The notes: generated from the letters alone by a model not told the origin. A stretch of DNA of 64,000 nt from Arthrobacter ipis (GCF_014694315.1 NZ_JAAOXD010000004.1:62001-126000); one strand, 5' to 3'; shown: positions 27,189 through 35,797, numbered from the stretch's first letter. Translations and numbers: made by a program.

Positions 27189-27201
27189 TTTGTTGGACAA
27201 C
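27189..27201. promoter_or_regulatory. Candidate autoregulatory site TTTGT-TGG-ACAAC
   Basis: It differs by one base from the GTTGT-N3-ACAAC pattern at 6965 and 12586 and lies 56 bases upstream of the GntR start, a plausible autoregulatory position. The other direction (toward 27200-28400) has no intact gene. Confidence 0.4.
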
Positions 27202-27380
27202 CGGTCGCGTGAGGTCACCTTACAAGTGGGCTCGAAACTCGGAACCCATCTTGGGAAATCCGCCAAGTGGCACATGGCTGCATGCGCCACTCACCTCGCA
27301 CCCGAACGGTAGCCGGGTGAAGGCCGCTGTCAGACGGACGTTGTCTTGAACTCGGAGCAAGGGTTGCCAGTTCGGGAGCA

Positions 27381-27947
27381 TCAGGTTGAGGTTGACTGGT
27401 TTTCCTTCTGTTGGGCAGCGGCCAAGAGGTTGTCGAAGCTCTCGGTACCGTACCCCGGGGCTGCGACTGTGACGACCAGCAGGGTCAACATGGCTGCCTG
27501 ACCGGCCCCGCCGGGAGACGCGTTCTCCTTGAGCCCGCCGAGGAAGACCTGAGGGGCGGAGCCAAACAAGCGGGATGCGCGCCAGCCGGTATCGATTAGC
27601 CAAGGTCCAACACCATCTTCCAATCTGGCTCGGCGTTGATCGACCGTCGGCGTGCGGCTCGCTCTTTCACCTTTGGACGCTTGAACGTGAGCTTGCTTGC
27701 CGGGAATGGCGCGGAGTTCGAGTCCAGGAACCCCACTAACCAGCAGCGGTAGGGGCTGTCCGCCCGCCATCAGGTTTTTCAAGGTTTGGGGGGACAGTTG
27801 ATGCGTCGTATCGCCGGTTAAGTCAAGTACCGTGCGATTGATTTGCTCAAGAAAACGGCATAAGAACGACTCTTCCGCTGAAAGTTGAGCAGCTATGAGA
27901 AGCGGCGTAATGAACGTGGCACAGGTGGCGTGGCCGGACTCCGATCT
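27381..27947 (-). pseudogene. Unidentified decayed coding region
   Basis: On the minus strand one frame stays open from a TGA at about 27950 down to 27381 with protein-like composition (ESFLCRFLEQI, LDLTGDTTHQLSPQTLKNL, PLLVSGVPGLELRAIPGKQ, AAMLTLLVVTVAAPG). It has no ATG, GTG or TTG before about 27782, two thirds of the way upstream, so the 5' end appears lost. I do not recognise the family. GC is lower than in the flanking operons. A related frame on the same strand continues 5' of the stop, consistent with a frameshifted ancestor. It may equally be chance reading. Confidence 0.3.
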
Positions 27948-28419
27948 TCACAGTCTTTTTCGTTTCATTGCTGACCGCACTAATCGTCTCTCTGTTCTTG
28001 CTGCTAGTGATACCAGCGCTCCGCAGCCCGGGCGCTATGTTCCTGTTCGCTTCCACCCCGTTCACTGGATGGGGTTGACAGGCTCATCCGTGGGGCTCGG
28101 ATTACTGGGGGTAGCAGCGGGGTGCCGTGACCCGGTCCTTCAGCTTGGAGTGCTGTCGGTTCCTCATTTCTGACGTTTATATGTCATTTTCAAGGCGGTT
28201 GAATTCAATGTCGCATATTAGGTGTAGCATCCGTTTTGCGGGCGTTGACGCCCGTGACGCTATTGGGGGAAGCGAGCATGCCTGTAAGTGTTGGCCGACG
28301 CGATGTACGCCTCTGCGGCCCGCGCTCCACGCCGGGCTTCCTCCATGTGCGTCCATCACCGCACCCACCCCGCACGCTTCGCATTACACGTCGGTCAGGT
28401 GTCCTATGAAAGGACTCTC
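27948..28419. other. Intergenic, low-GC, no gene recognised
   Basis: This stretch upstream of the second TM2/Ltp gene has no intact gene I can support. A short plus-strand frame (about 27945-28079) reads as a hydrophobic segment (FFVSLLTALIVSLFLLLVIP) but has no start codon or ribosome site. The promoter of the TM2/Ltp gene should lie in the last 200 bases, where base composition drops (TTATATGTCATTTTCAAGG region). Confidence 0.4.
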
Positions 28420-29316
28420 ATGAGCCAACCCCCGAACTTCGCCCCCTCTCCCATAGCCCACGGCTACGGACAGGCGCAGCAGAGCAACAAGTCTTTCCTC
28501 GTGACATGGCTGCTCTCCCTCCTCCTCGGTGTCCTAGGCGTGGACCGCTTCTATTTGGGCAAAGTCGGAACCGGCATCCTCAAGCTAGTCACCTTCGGTG
28601 GTTTGGGCATATGGGCCCTGATCGACCTCATCCTTGTACTGGCAAACAAAACCCGCGACAAGCAAGGCCTTCCGCTGGAGGGCTACGACAAGCACAAGAA
28701 AGTGGCCTTGATTGTCACAGGCGTTTTCATCCTGCTGAGCATTATCTTCAACGCCAGCCGCGGCGGGTCTGCCCCAACGTCCAGCCCAGCCGTTTCCACT
28801 TCGAATGACTCCGCTGCCGCTTCCACTACGGCTGCTCCGGCAGAGACCGCAGCACAGGATCCCGCCGTTGCCAAGGCTGAGGCTGACGCTGCTGCCAAGG
28901 AGGCTAAGGCCAAGGCTGACGCTGAGGCCAAGGCCAAGGCCGAGGCGGACGCAAAGGCAAAGGCTGACGCTGCTGCCAAGGCTAAGGCTGAGGCTGCCGC
29001 TGCTGCTAAGGCTGCAGCTGAAGCTGGGACAATCAGTCAGCAGAACGCACTGCGCAAAGCTGCCGACTACCTCGACTTCACGGCCTTCTCGCGCACGGGT
29101 CTGATCAAGCAGCTGGCGTTCGACAAATTTTCGACACCCGACGCCACCTGGGCTGTAGACCGGGTCAAGGCCAACTGGAACGAGCAGGCGGCCAAGAAAG
29201 CCAAGGACTACCTGGAATTCACATCCTTTTCGCGTTCCGGGCTGATAGACCAGCTGACTTTCGACGGCTTCACCCCGGCCGAGGCCGAGTACGGAGTGAG
29301 CAAAACGGGCCTCTAG
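28420..29316 (+). CDS. TM2-domain protein with C-terminal Ltp repeats (copy 2)
   Basis: The 298-residue paralogue of the protein at 13083 is nearly identical through the TM2 domain (FLVTWLLSLLLGVLGVDRF, LGKVGTGILKLV) and through the two Ltp repeats (YLDFTAFSRTGLIKQL, YLEFTSFSRSGLIDQL). It lacks the Pro/Gln-rich N-terminus and has a shorter Ala/Lys/Glu spacer, as expected if the GCTAAGGCTGAC-type codon repeat changes length by slippage. ATG at 28420 follows AAAGGA. Likely a membrane-anchored surface protein; the Ltp domain suggests phage-exclusion as one possible role. Confidence 0.85.
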   Translation: MSQPPNFAPSPIAHGYGQAQQSNKSFLVTWLLSLLLGVLGVDRFYLGKVGTGILKLVTFGGLGIWALIDLILVLANKTRDKQGLPLEGYDKHKKVALIVTGVFILLSIIFNASRGGSAPTSSPAVSTSNDSAAASTTAAPAETAAQDPAVAKAEADAAAKEAKAKADAEAKAKAEADAKAKADAAAKAKAEAAAAAKAAAEAGTISQQNALRKAADYLDFTAFSRTGLIKQLAFDKFSTPDATWAVDRVKANWNEQAAKKAKDYLEFTSFSRSGLIDQLTFDGFTPAEAEYGVSKTGL

Positions 29317-29508
29317 CAACTGTCGCAGTCTTCTCTGTGACGGTAGCGCAGCGGCCGCGCCACAGGGACTGAGCTGTGCGGCGGCCTGATCTGAGGCACA
29401 CGGGGGCTCGACGCAGGCCCGAACGGGTGAGCCGCCAAGGCTACACGGGGCTGATTTGTCCCTGTGGGACCTATAGCCCTGATTGAAAAGTGCAGCTCCA
29501 AGGCAACG

Positions 29509-29542
29509 AGAATGTCCCAGCCGCTTGCGGCCGGGCCATTCT
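29509..29542 (+). terminator. Hairpin related to the one after TM2/Ltp copy 1
   Basis: AGAATG.CCCAGCCG and CGGCCGGGCCATTCT pair imperfectly around CTTG. The 30 bases upstream (CCCTGATTG...CAGCTCCAAGGC) align with those before the 14280 hairpin, so the terminator was duplicated along with the gene. About 150 bases of unrelated sequence now separate it from the stop codon. Confidence 0.55.
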
Positions 29543-29581
29543 TGCTCGGGACTCCAGCCAAAGCTGCCCGCCGGCAACACC

Positions 29582-29618
29582 TTCGCCGATCTTGCCTAAA
29601 ACTTTCGCCGATCTTGCC
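29582..29618. repeat. Exact 15-bp direct repeat, TTCGCCGATCTTGCC x2
   Basis: Two identical copies at 29582-29596 and 29604-29618, 22 bases apart. Short spaced repeats of this kind occur at ends of some insertion sequences, but no transposase is present, so it is reported only as a repeat beside the JetD remnant. Confidence 0.6.
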
Positions 29619-29704
29619 GGAACGGGTTCAGTATCAGGTCAGAGTAAGAAGGAGTGAACATCCTGGCTCTCCACTTGTCTTCGAGGTTTCGTCGAATGCC
29701 GGTG

Positions 29705-29741
29705 GGCCCTTGATTCCGTGAATTTCCCGGAATCAAGGGCC
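29705..29741. repeat. Perfect 14-bp inverted repeat GGCCCTTGATTCCG
   Basis: Arms at 29705-29718 and 29728-29741 with a 9-base loop, 30 bases beyond the JetD remnant. It lacks a T-run. It could be a terminator for the xylB unit (minus strand), but that gene ends 220 bases away. The left-arm sequence CCCTTGATTCCGG recurs singly at about 32458. Confidence 0.55.
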
Positions 29742-29770
29742 TGACTTGGTGCCTCCAGACATCCCGGCCT

Positions 29771-29901
29771 ACGAGTAGCGTCTGCTCGTCCATCACGCTC
29801 TCAACATGCGGGTGCGCCGCGCGTAGCTGCTCCAGGATCCGGAAGCCGTGGGTGTCGATGTGGCCGCAGTAGAGAACTTCGCACTCGCGGAGCCATCCCA
29901 A
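29771..29901 (-). pseudogene. Fragment of a Wadjet jetD (TOPRIM nuclease) gene
   Basis: About 130 bases encode LRECEVLYCGHIDTHGFRIL, then EQLRAAHPHVESV, closely matching LRDCEILYWGDIDTHGFRIL of the intact JetD at 39158, including the second TOPRIM Asp, although the first Asp reads as His here. One codon is lost (VESVMDE against VESVLMDE). Both sides are unrelated sequence. It sits 58 bases beyond the xylB stop. This is a remnant of a second Wadjet locus or a duplicated piece of this one. Confidence 0.82.
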
Positions 29902-29959
29902 AGTTCGGCCCGGTTGCCTCCATAGGTATGCGGAGAAGTCCCGGAGGCTCGTCCTCAGC

Positions 29960-31360
29960 TCACACCCCGTAGAAGCTCTTTCGCGCCTCGGCATAGCGTT
30001 CCCGGACGCCGATGCCCCAGTCGCCTTCGGGTTCGTAGGCAGCCTCGATGCTGCGCTTCCAGTCGGGAAGCTCTCCGTTGGCGGCCCATGCGGCCTGTTT
30101 CGCTGCCCCGAGCGCAACGTATTCTCTGCTTGCCGGCACCTCGACGGGCAGGTTGAAGATGCTTGCTGCCGCCTGGCGCAGGGCCTGCGACTTGGAGCCT
30201 CCGCCGATCAGGAGAATCTTGTCGGGCGTGCCGCCGGACTGCCGCAGGACGTCGATGGCATCGGCCAGTGAGTTCAGCACGCCCAGAACGGAGGCGCGGG
30301 CCAGATTCTCCGGGGTCATGTTGCTTCTGGTGAGGCCGGCCAGGCTGCCGCTGGCGTGCGGCAGGTTGGGGCTGCGCTCGCCGTCCAGATAGGGAAGGAA
30401 GGTGAGCCCGCCGGCGTCCTTCCCGGCGGCCAGTGCCAAGGCGTCCAGTTTCGCCAGGTCGACGCCGAGCATGGCTGCCGTCGCGGCCAGGACCCGGGCG
30501 GAATTCAGCATGGCCAGCAGGGGCAGGTGGCCGCCCGATGCGTCCGCGAATCCCGCGACTGCGCCGGAGGGATCCGGCATGGGGGAGGGTGAGCTGGTGA
30601 AGACGGTACCTGAGGTGCCGATCGAGACCACCACCTCGCCCGGGCGCAGGCCCAGCCCCAGCGCTGCTGCGGCATTGTCCCCGGCGCCGGCGGCGAGGAC
30701 GGCGCCGTCGATGCCCCAGCCGTTTTGCACGATGCCGGCCTGCTCGTTCGACGCCACCACGCGCGGAAGGCGCGGAACGCGCCCGAAGAAGCGTTCCAGC
30801 AGGTCGGTCCGGTAGCTGTTGGTGACGGGGGAGAAGTAGCCGGTGCCGGAGGCGTCGCTCCGGTCCGTGGTGAACTCCCCGCACAAGGCACCGTTGAGCC
30901 AGTCATGGGGCAGGACCACCTGGTCGACGCGGCTCGCGGCGTCCGGTTCGTTCCGCGCCAGCCACGCCAGCTTGGAGATGGTGAACGAAGCGACCGGGAC
31001 AAGGTTGACGGCGTCCACCCACTCTTCTGGCCCAAGTTCGTCCCGCAGCCTCGCCGCGTCCGGCGCGCTGCGGGTGTCGTTCCACAGCAGTGCGTCGTGC
31101 ACGGGCGTCCCGGAACTGTCGAGGGCCACCATCCCGTGCTGCTGGGCGGCGATGCCGGCAGCGGAGACGGAACCGCCCAGCCCGTCAGCGCCGGCGGAAT
31201 GCCATGCTTCCCGCAGCGCGGAGGTCCACACGGACGGGTCCACGGCGGTGAGGTCAGGGTGGGCCGCCGCACCGGACGTAATCACGCCACCGGTTTCGGC
31301 GTCCACGGCAAGGACCTTGCAGGACTGGGTGGAGGAATCCACCCCGACAACAATGCTCAT
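29960..31360 (-). CDS. xylB: Xylulokinase
   Basis: The 466-residue FGGY-family kinase phosphorylates D-xylulose. Visible features: N-terminal phosphate loop VVGVDSSTQSCKVLAVD, the QQHGMVALD substrate signature, LPHDWLN with the catalytic Asp region, the GTSGTVF adenosine-site motif, and the C-terminal GGGSKSQALRQ. The start overlaps the SorC-type regulator gene by 4 bp (ATGA), so both are co-transcribed on the minus strand. Its substrate is supplied by the polyol dehydrogenases of the divergent operon, which makes xylitol or D-arabinitol plausible growth substrates. Confidence 0.9.
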   Translation of the reverse strand: MSIVVGVDSSTQSCKVLAVDAETGGVITSGAAAHPDLTAVDPSVWTSALREAWHSAGADGLGGSVSAAGIAAQQHGMVALDSSGTPVHDALLWNDTRSAPDAARLRDELGPEEWVDAVNLVPVASFTISKLAWLARNEPDAASRVDQVVLPHDWLNGALCGEFTTDRSDASGTGYFSPVTNSYRTDLLERFFGRVPRLPRVVASNEQAGIVQNGWGIDGAVLAAGAGDNAAAALGLGLRPGEVVVSIGTSGTVFTSSPSPMPDPSGAVAGFADASGGHLPLLAMLNSARVLAATAAMLGVDLAKLDALALAAGKDAGGLTFLPYLDGERSPNLPHASGSLAGLTRSNMTPENLARASVLGVLNSLADAIDVLRQSGGTPDKILLIGGGSKSQALRQAAASIFNLPVEVPASREYVALGAAKQAAWAANGELPDWKRSIEAAYEPEGDWGIGVRERYAEARKSFYGV

Positions 31361-32307
31361 AGACTCTTCTCCCCGTCGATCAGGTCAGTCAGTGCCTGGG
31401 CCAGCGGCGTATCAATGATCAGCGTGGTGACAAAGCCGGCCTTGGCCACAGCCAGCACCGCGTCAGCCCGTGCTTCCCCCTGGGCCACGGCAATCACCTT
31501 CGGGGTCCGCTGCAGCTGCTTGATGGTGACGGCGATGATTTGTTCGTCCAGCCCTGATTCCACGGCAACGCCTTTGGCGTTCACGAGCCGGCCGGAGCAT
31601 TCCCCGACGGCGCCTGCCTCCACTGCCGTCTGCCTCACCTCGGCGTCGGCCCTGTCCCAGATGGTGGATGTGCCCGGCTTCCAGGCACCGATTGCCACGA
31701 CGGCCAGGTCGAGTGAATCCGCCTTTGCCAGGGCCCCGGCGATCTCCGGCTGGCGGCGCAAGCCGGCCGCCGTCGTCGGATCTTCCACCACCAAAGGTGC
31801 CCACAGCGGCCAGGTGAGCCCCCCGCTCACATGTCCCAGCCGCTGGATCAGCTCCAGGGGATTGCTCTCGCCTTCCGTGGGAAGGGCACCGGCAAGTTGG
31901 ACGACGTCGCACCGGGGAAGCTCACGGACCAGCCGCGAGGCCACGTCCAGGGTGCGGGACCACGAGATGCCGATGGTCCCGCCGGCGGGTGCCTGCCGGG
32001 AGATTTCGACGGCGGCCGCCCTGGCCAGGATGCCGCGCGCCTGGATTACGTCCCCGGTGGTCTCCGCGACGATTACCTCGCTAATCCCCAGTGCGGACTC
32101 GATGCGGCGGATATCAGCAGCGGAGACGCGGGAGGGGAAATGCACCTTGATCTCCACGATGCCCTTCTCGAATGCCTCGGTTAGCAGACGGGCAACCTGG
32201 AACCGCGAGATCTTGTAGCTAGCGCCGATCTCCACCTTGGAGCGGTTTTCCAGGTAGTACTCGCTGCTGACGCGCGCAAGAAGCTCGTCATGGGACTGCT
32301 CCGTCAT
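31357..32307 (-). CDS. SorC/DeoR-type sugar-binding transcriptional regulator
   Basis: The 316-residue regulator has an N-terminal helix-turn-helix (KVEIGASYKISRFQVARLL) and a sugar-binding domain of the SorC family (TIGISWSRTLDVASRLV, VVQLAGALP, GVAVESGLDEQIIAVT). I start it at ATG 32307, which follows AGAGGTGA; the in-frame GTG at 32325 would use that site as codons. It lies divergent from the polyol ABC operon, with a cluster of CTCAnATGAG sites between, and overlaps xylB by 4 bp. It probably senses a phosphorylated sugar. Confidence 0.87.
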   Translation of the reverse strand: MTEQSHDELLARVSSEYYLENRSKVEIGASYKISRFQVARLLTEAFEKGIVEIKVHFPSRVSAADIRRIESALGISEVIVAETTGDVIQARGILARAAAVEISRQAPAGGTIGISWSRTLDVASRLVRELPRCDVVQLAGALPTEGESNPLELIQRLGHVSGGLTWPLWAPLVVEDPTTAAGLRRQPEIAGALAKADSLDLAVVAIGAWKPGTSTIWDRADAEVRQTAVEAGAVGECSGRLVNAKGVAVESGLDEQIIAVTIKQLQRTPKVIAVAQGEARADAVLAVAKAGFVTTLIIDTPLAQALTDLIDGEKSL

Positions 32308-32331
32308 GCTGGTCACCTCTCCCACATCTGA

Positions 32332-32430
32332 TCATTTGAGAATTGCCTCTTGCTCAAATGAGTATATATGACTAGAGTCACATGACAGATGAGCAGTATT
32401 AGTTCGCTCATATGAGCAAGCTCAGATGAG
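32332..32430. promoter_or_regulatory. Cluster of CTCA-N-ATGAG operator sites
   Basis: The divergent region holds several related elements: TCATTTGAG (32332) and its inverted partner CTCAAATGA (32353), the palindrome GCTCATATGAGC (32406-32417), and CTCAGATGAG (32421-32430). The repeated ~10-bp palindrome fits an oligomeric SorC-type regulator acting on both promoters. The AT-rich patch GAGTATATATGACT (about 32360) may hold a -10 element. Confidence 0.65.
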
Positions 32431-32523
32431 AACTGAATCTGTACATGGGCCGAGCGGCCCTTGATTCCGGCCCGGTGACTTCCCCGGTCTGGCGTCCTGA
32501 CTTTTGAGCACAAAGGAGTTCTT

Positions 32524-33870
32524 ATGCGTCCGAACATGCGGGCGGCCTCACTGGCCGCAGGTGCCCTTTGCATCGCCCTGTCCGCCTCAGCCTGCGCGGG
32601 AGCCGGCGGTGGCAACACCGCGGGTGACCCGAACAGCATCAACGTCCTGATGGTGAACAACCCGCAGATGGAGGACCTGCAGAAGCTGACCGCGGACAAG
32701 TTCACCAAGGAAACCGGGATCAGGGTCAACTACACGGTCCTGCCGGAGAACGATGTCCGGGCGAAGATCAGCCAGGAGTTCTCGAGCCAGGCCGGCCAGT
32801 ATGACGTCGCGTCCCTGTCGAACTACGAGATCCCCTTCTTCGCCGCCAACAAGTGGCTGGCACCTCTGGATAACGTGGCCGAGGATCCCAAGTTCAACCA
32901 GGCGGACATCCTGCCCGCCTACACGGCATCCCTCACCGGCACGGACGGCAAACTCTACGGCGAACCCTTCTACGGGGAGTCGTCCTTCCTGATGTACCGC
33001 AAGGACATCCTGGAGGCCAAGGGCCTGACCATGCCGGAGAAGCCCACCTGGGATGAAGTCGCCGATATCGCGGCGAAGGTGGACGGCGCAGCTCCCGGGA
33101 TGAAGGGCATCTGCCTGCGCGGCCAGCCGGGCTGGGGCCAGGTCTTCGCGCCGCTGACCACCGTGGTGAACACCTTCGGCGGGACCTGGTTCGACAAGGA
33201 CTGGAACGCGCAGGTCAGCGGCCCGGAATTCACCGCGGCCACCGAGTTTTACACGAAGCTGGTCCGCGAGCACGGCGAGGCCGGGGCCGCGCAGGCCGGG
33301 TTCACCGAGTGCCTGAACAACATGAGCCAGGGCAAGGTGGCCATGTGGTACGACGCCACCTCCGCAGCCGGCGCCCTGGAAGCTGACGCGTCACCGGTAA
33401 AGGGGAAGATCGGCTACGCCCAGGCGCCGGTGAAGAACACGAAGTCCTCGGGCTGGCTGTGGACCTGGTCCTGGGCCATGCAGGCGGCGTCGAAGAAGCA
33501 GGATGCCGCCGCGAAGTTCATTGCCTGGGCCAGCTCGAAGGACTACGAGGAACTCGTTGCCTCCAAGCTTGGCTGGGCGAAGGTTCCCTCCGGCAAGCGC
33601 ATCTCCACCTACGAGAACGCCGAGTTCCAGCAGGCGGCGCCGTTCTTCAAGGCTGAACGCTTCGCCATTGAGAACGCCGACCCGAAAAACCCCGGCGCCC
33701 AGGCTCGCCCCGCCGTCGGCATCCAGTTCGTCGGCATTCCCGAGTTCGCTGCCCTGGGCACCAGCGTCTCCCAGGGGGTCAGCTCGGCCATCGCGGGCCA
33801 GGGCTCCGTGGCTGACGCGCTGGCCAAGGGCCAGGACGCCGCGCAAAAAATCGGCAACAAGTACAAGTGA
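32524..33870 (+). CDS. ABC sugar/polyol transporter, substrate-binding lipoprotein
   Basis: The 448-residue family-1 solute-binding protein has a lipoprotein signal peptide (LSASAC, lipidated Cys24) and a periplasmic-binding-protein fold with the GEPFYGESSFLMYRKDIL and PTWDEVADIAAKV motifs of sorbitol/mannitol-type binders. It is anchored outside the membrane and delivers substrate to the two permeases that follow. AAAGGAG precedes ATG 32524. First gene of a five-gene plus-strand operon under the SorC-type regulator. Confidence 0.9.
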   Translation: MRPNMRAASLAAGALCIALSASACAGAGGGNTAGDPNSINVLMVNNPQMEDLQKLTADKFTKETGIRVNYTVLPENDVRAKISQEFSSQAGQYDVASLSNYEIPFFAANKWLAPLDNVAEDPKFNQADILPAYTASLTGTDGKLYGEPFYGESSFLMYRKDILEAKGLTMPEKPTWDEVADIAAKVDGAAPGMKGICLRGQPGWGQVFAPLTTVVNTFGGTWFDKDWNAQVSGPEFTAATEFYTKLVREHGEAGAAQAGFTECLNNMSQGKVAMWYDATSAAGALEADASPVKGKIGYAQAPVKNTKSSGWLWTWSWAMQAASKKQDAAAKFIAWASSKDYEELVASKLGWAKVPSGKRISTYENAEFQQAAPFFKAERFAIENADPKNPGAQARPAVGIQFVGIPEFAALGTSVSQGVSSAIAGQGSVADALAKGQDAAQKIGNKYK

Positions 33871-33896
33871 CCACCACTGAACCGCAGGAGAATCCC

Positions 33897-34865
33897 ATGA
33901 CTACCGCAACGGCGCGCATCTCCCGCCCGGGACACCACGCAGCCACTCCTTCACGAAGCGCCCGGTCGCGGGAACGCGCCCTGGCCTGGGCACGGCGCGC
34001 GCCGCTGCTCCCGGCCCTGATCTTCCTCATCATCGTCACCCAGCTCCCGTTCGTGGTGACACTGATCATCTCGTTCCTGAACTGGAACAGTCTCAGCCCT
34101 GACAAGACCGCCTTCGCCGGCCTGGAGAACTACGTCACGGTCCTCACCGACCCTGACCTGCGCCAGGCCATCTTCACCACCATCCTGCTCACGGTCTCGG
34201 TGGTCCTGTTCAGCCTGCTCATCGGCCTGGGCCTGGCCCTGCTGCTGGACAAGAAGTTCATCGGCCGCGGGCTGGCACGCACCCTGCTGATCGCACCGTT
34301 CCTGGTGGTTCCCGTGGCCGCGGCCCTGATCTGGAAGCACGCCCTGCTCAACCCCACGTACGGGCTGATCAACGGCATCCTCACCTGGGTCTGGTCGCTC
34401 TTCGGCAGCGGCACCGCGCCGCAACTGGACCTGCTGTCCCAGGCGCCCCTGATGGCGGTCATCGTGTCGCTGGTCTGGCAGTGGACCCCCTTCATGATGC
34501 TGATCCTGCTCGCAGGCCTGCAGTCGCGTCCGATGGATACCGTGGAAGCTGCCCAGATGGACGGCGCCACGCGCTGGGGCATCTTCCGGCACCTGACCCT
34601 GCCGCACCTGCGCCAGTACCTGGAACTCGGCGGCCTGCTCGGAGCCATCTACATCGTGCAGAACTTCGACTCCGTCTTCACCCTCACCGCCGGCGGACTG
34701 GGTACCGCCAACCTGCCCTACGCGATCTACCAGACGTTCTACTTCGCCAACGAATACGGCCTGGCCTCCGCCGCCGGCGTCGTGGTGGTCATCGGCACCA
34801 TCATCGTGGCGACCTTCGCCCTGCGCACCGTTTTCTCGCTCTTCAAGAAGGAGGCAGCACGATGA
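33897..34865 (+). CDS. ABC sugar transporter permease (first subunit)
   Basis: The 322-residue inner-membrane permease has about six segments and the EAA-type coupling loop (VEAAQMDGATRWGIFRHLTL) that contacts the ATPase. I start at ATG 33897, which has GGAG six bases upstream; the in-frame ATP-less extension from 33867 overlaps the preceding stop region. Its end overlaps the next permease by 4 bp (ATGA). Partner of the following gene in a heterodimeric channel. Confidence 0.9.
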   Translation: MTTATARISRPGHHAATPSRSARSRERALAWARRAPLLPALIFLIIVTQLPFVVTLIISFLNWNSLSPDKTAFAGLENYVTVLTDPDLRQAIFTTILLTVSVVLFSLLIGLGLALLLDKKFIGRGLARTLLIAPFLVVPVAAALIWKHALLNPTYGLINGILTWVWSLFGSGTAPQLDLLSQAPLMAVIVSLVWQWTPFMMLILLAGLQSRPMDTVEAAQMDGATRWGIFRHLTLPHLRQYLELGGLLGAIYIVQNFDSVFTLTAGGLGTANLPYAIYQTFYFANEYGLASAAGVVVVIGTIIVATFALRTVFSLFKKEAAR

Positions 34866-35797
34866 GCACCATCACCCCGGCCGCAGCCCAAAGCACACCC
34901 TCCGGCCCCACTGCCCTGAACACCGGCAGTCCCCGCCGCAGTATCGGAAAGTTTGGCGGCAAGTCCCGGATGGACCCCACCCGGAACAACACCGCGGCCG
35001 GCATCGCCGCCTGGCTGCTGGCCCTGCTCTTCGCCACACCGGTCCTGTGGATGATCCTGACCTCCTTCCACTCCGAAACCGACGCCGCCACCAACCCGCC
35101 CTCCATCGCGGCCAACCTCACCCTGGACGCCTACAAGGAGTTCTTCGGCGCGAGCTCCGGGGTGAGCCCGTGGCCGCCCATGATCAACTCCGCCACTGCC
35201 TCGATCCTGTCCACGGTCCTGGTGCTGGTCCTGGCCATCCCGGCCGCCTACGCGCTGTCCATCCGGCCGGTGAAGAAGTGGACCGACGTGATGTTCTTCT
35301 TCCTCTCCACCAAGATGATGCCCGTGGTCGCCGCGATCCTGCCGCTCTACCTCTTCGCCCGGACCGTCGGAGCTCTGGACAACATCTGGTTCCTGATCCT
35401 GATGTACACCTCCATGAACCTGCCCATCGCGGTGTGGATGATGCGCTCCTTCCTCGCCGAGGTTCCGGAGGAAATGCTGGAAGCCGCCCAGATCGACGGC
35501 GCTGGGCTTCTCTTGACCCTTCGCAAGATCGTCGCCCCCGTGGCCATGCCCGGCATCGCCGCCACAGCGCTGATCTGCTTCATCTTCAGCTGGAACGAAC
35601 TGCTCCTGGCCCGGGTCCTCACCGGCGTCGTCGCCGGCACCGCCCCGGTGTTCCTGACCGGTTTCGTCTCGGGCCAGGGCCTGTTCCTCGCGAAAGTCTG
35701 CGCGGCCGCCGTCGTCATCTCGCTCCCGGTGCTGTTCGCCGGCTTCGCCGCCCAGGACAAACTCGTCCAGGGCCTCTCGCTCGGGGCCGTGAAATAA
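34862..35797 (+). CDS. ABC sugar transporter permease (second subunit)
   Basis: The 311-residue permease has a cytoplasmic N-terminal extension of ~45 residues, then about six membrane segments and the coupling loop EMLEAAQIDGAGLLLTLRKI. The start overlaps the stop of the first permease (ATGA). No ATP-binding subunit follows; in the next position is a dehydrogenase. A shared ATPase of the MsmK/MsiK type encoded elsewhere must energise the complex, which is common in actinobacteria. Confidence 0.9.
   Translation: MSTITPAAAQSTPSGPTALNTGSPRRSIGKFGGKSRMDPTRNNTAAGIAAWLLALLFATPVLWMILTSFHSETDAATNPPSIAANLTLDAYKEFFGASSGVSPWPPMINSATASILSTVLVLVLAIPAAYALSIRPVKKWTDVMFFFLSTKMMPVVAAILPLYLFARTVGALDNIWFLILMYTSMNLPIAVWMMRSFLAEVPEEMLEAAQIDGAGLLLTLRKIVAPVAMPGIAATALICFIFSWNELLLARVLTGVVAGTAPVFLTGFVSGQGLFLAKVCAAAVVISLPVLFAGFAAQDKLVQGLSLGAVK

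Noticed and set aside
29582..29618. End of an IS21-like insertion sequence
   Set aside because: Only two 15-bp repeats are present; no transposase fragment, no opposite end and no target duplication could be seen.
29596..30117. A 173-residue gene covering the JetD fragment
   Set aside because: The frame runs into xylB, has no start signal, and only ~45 residues resemble JetD; called a pseudogene fragment.
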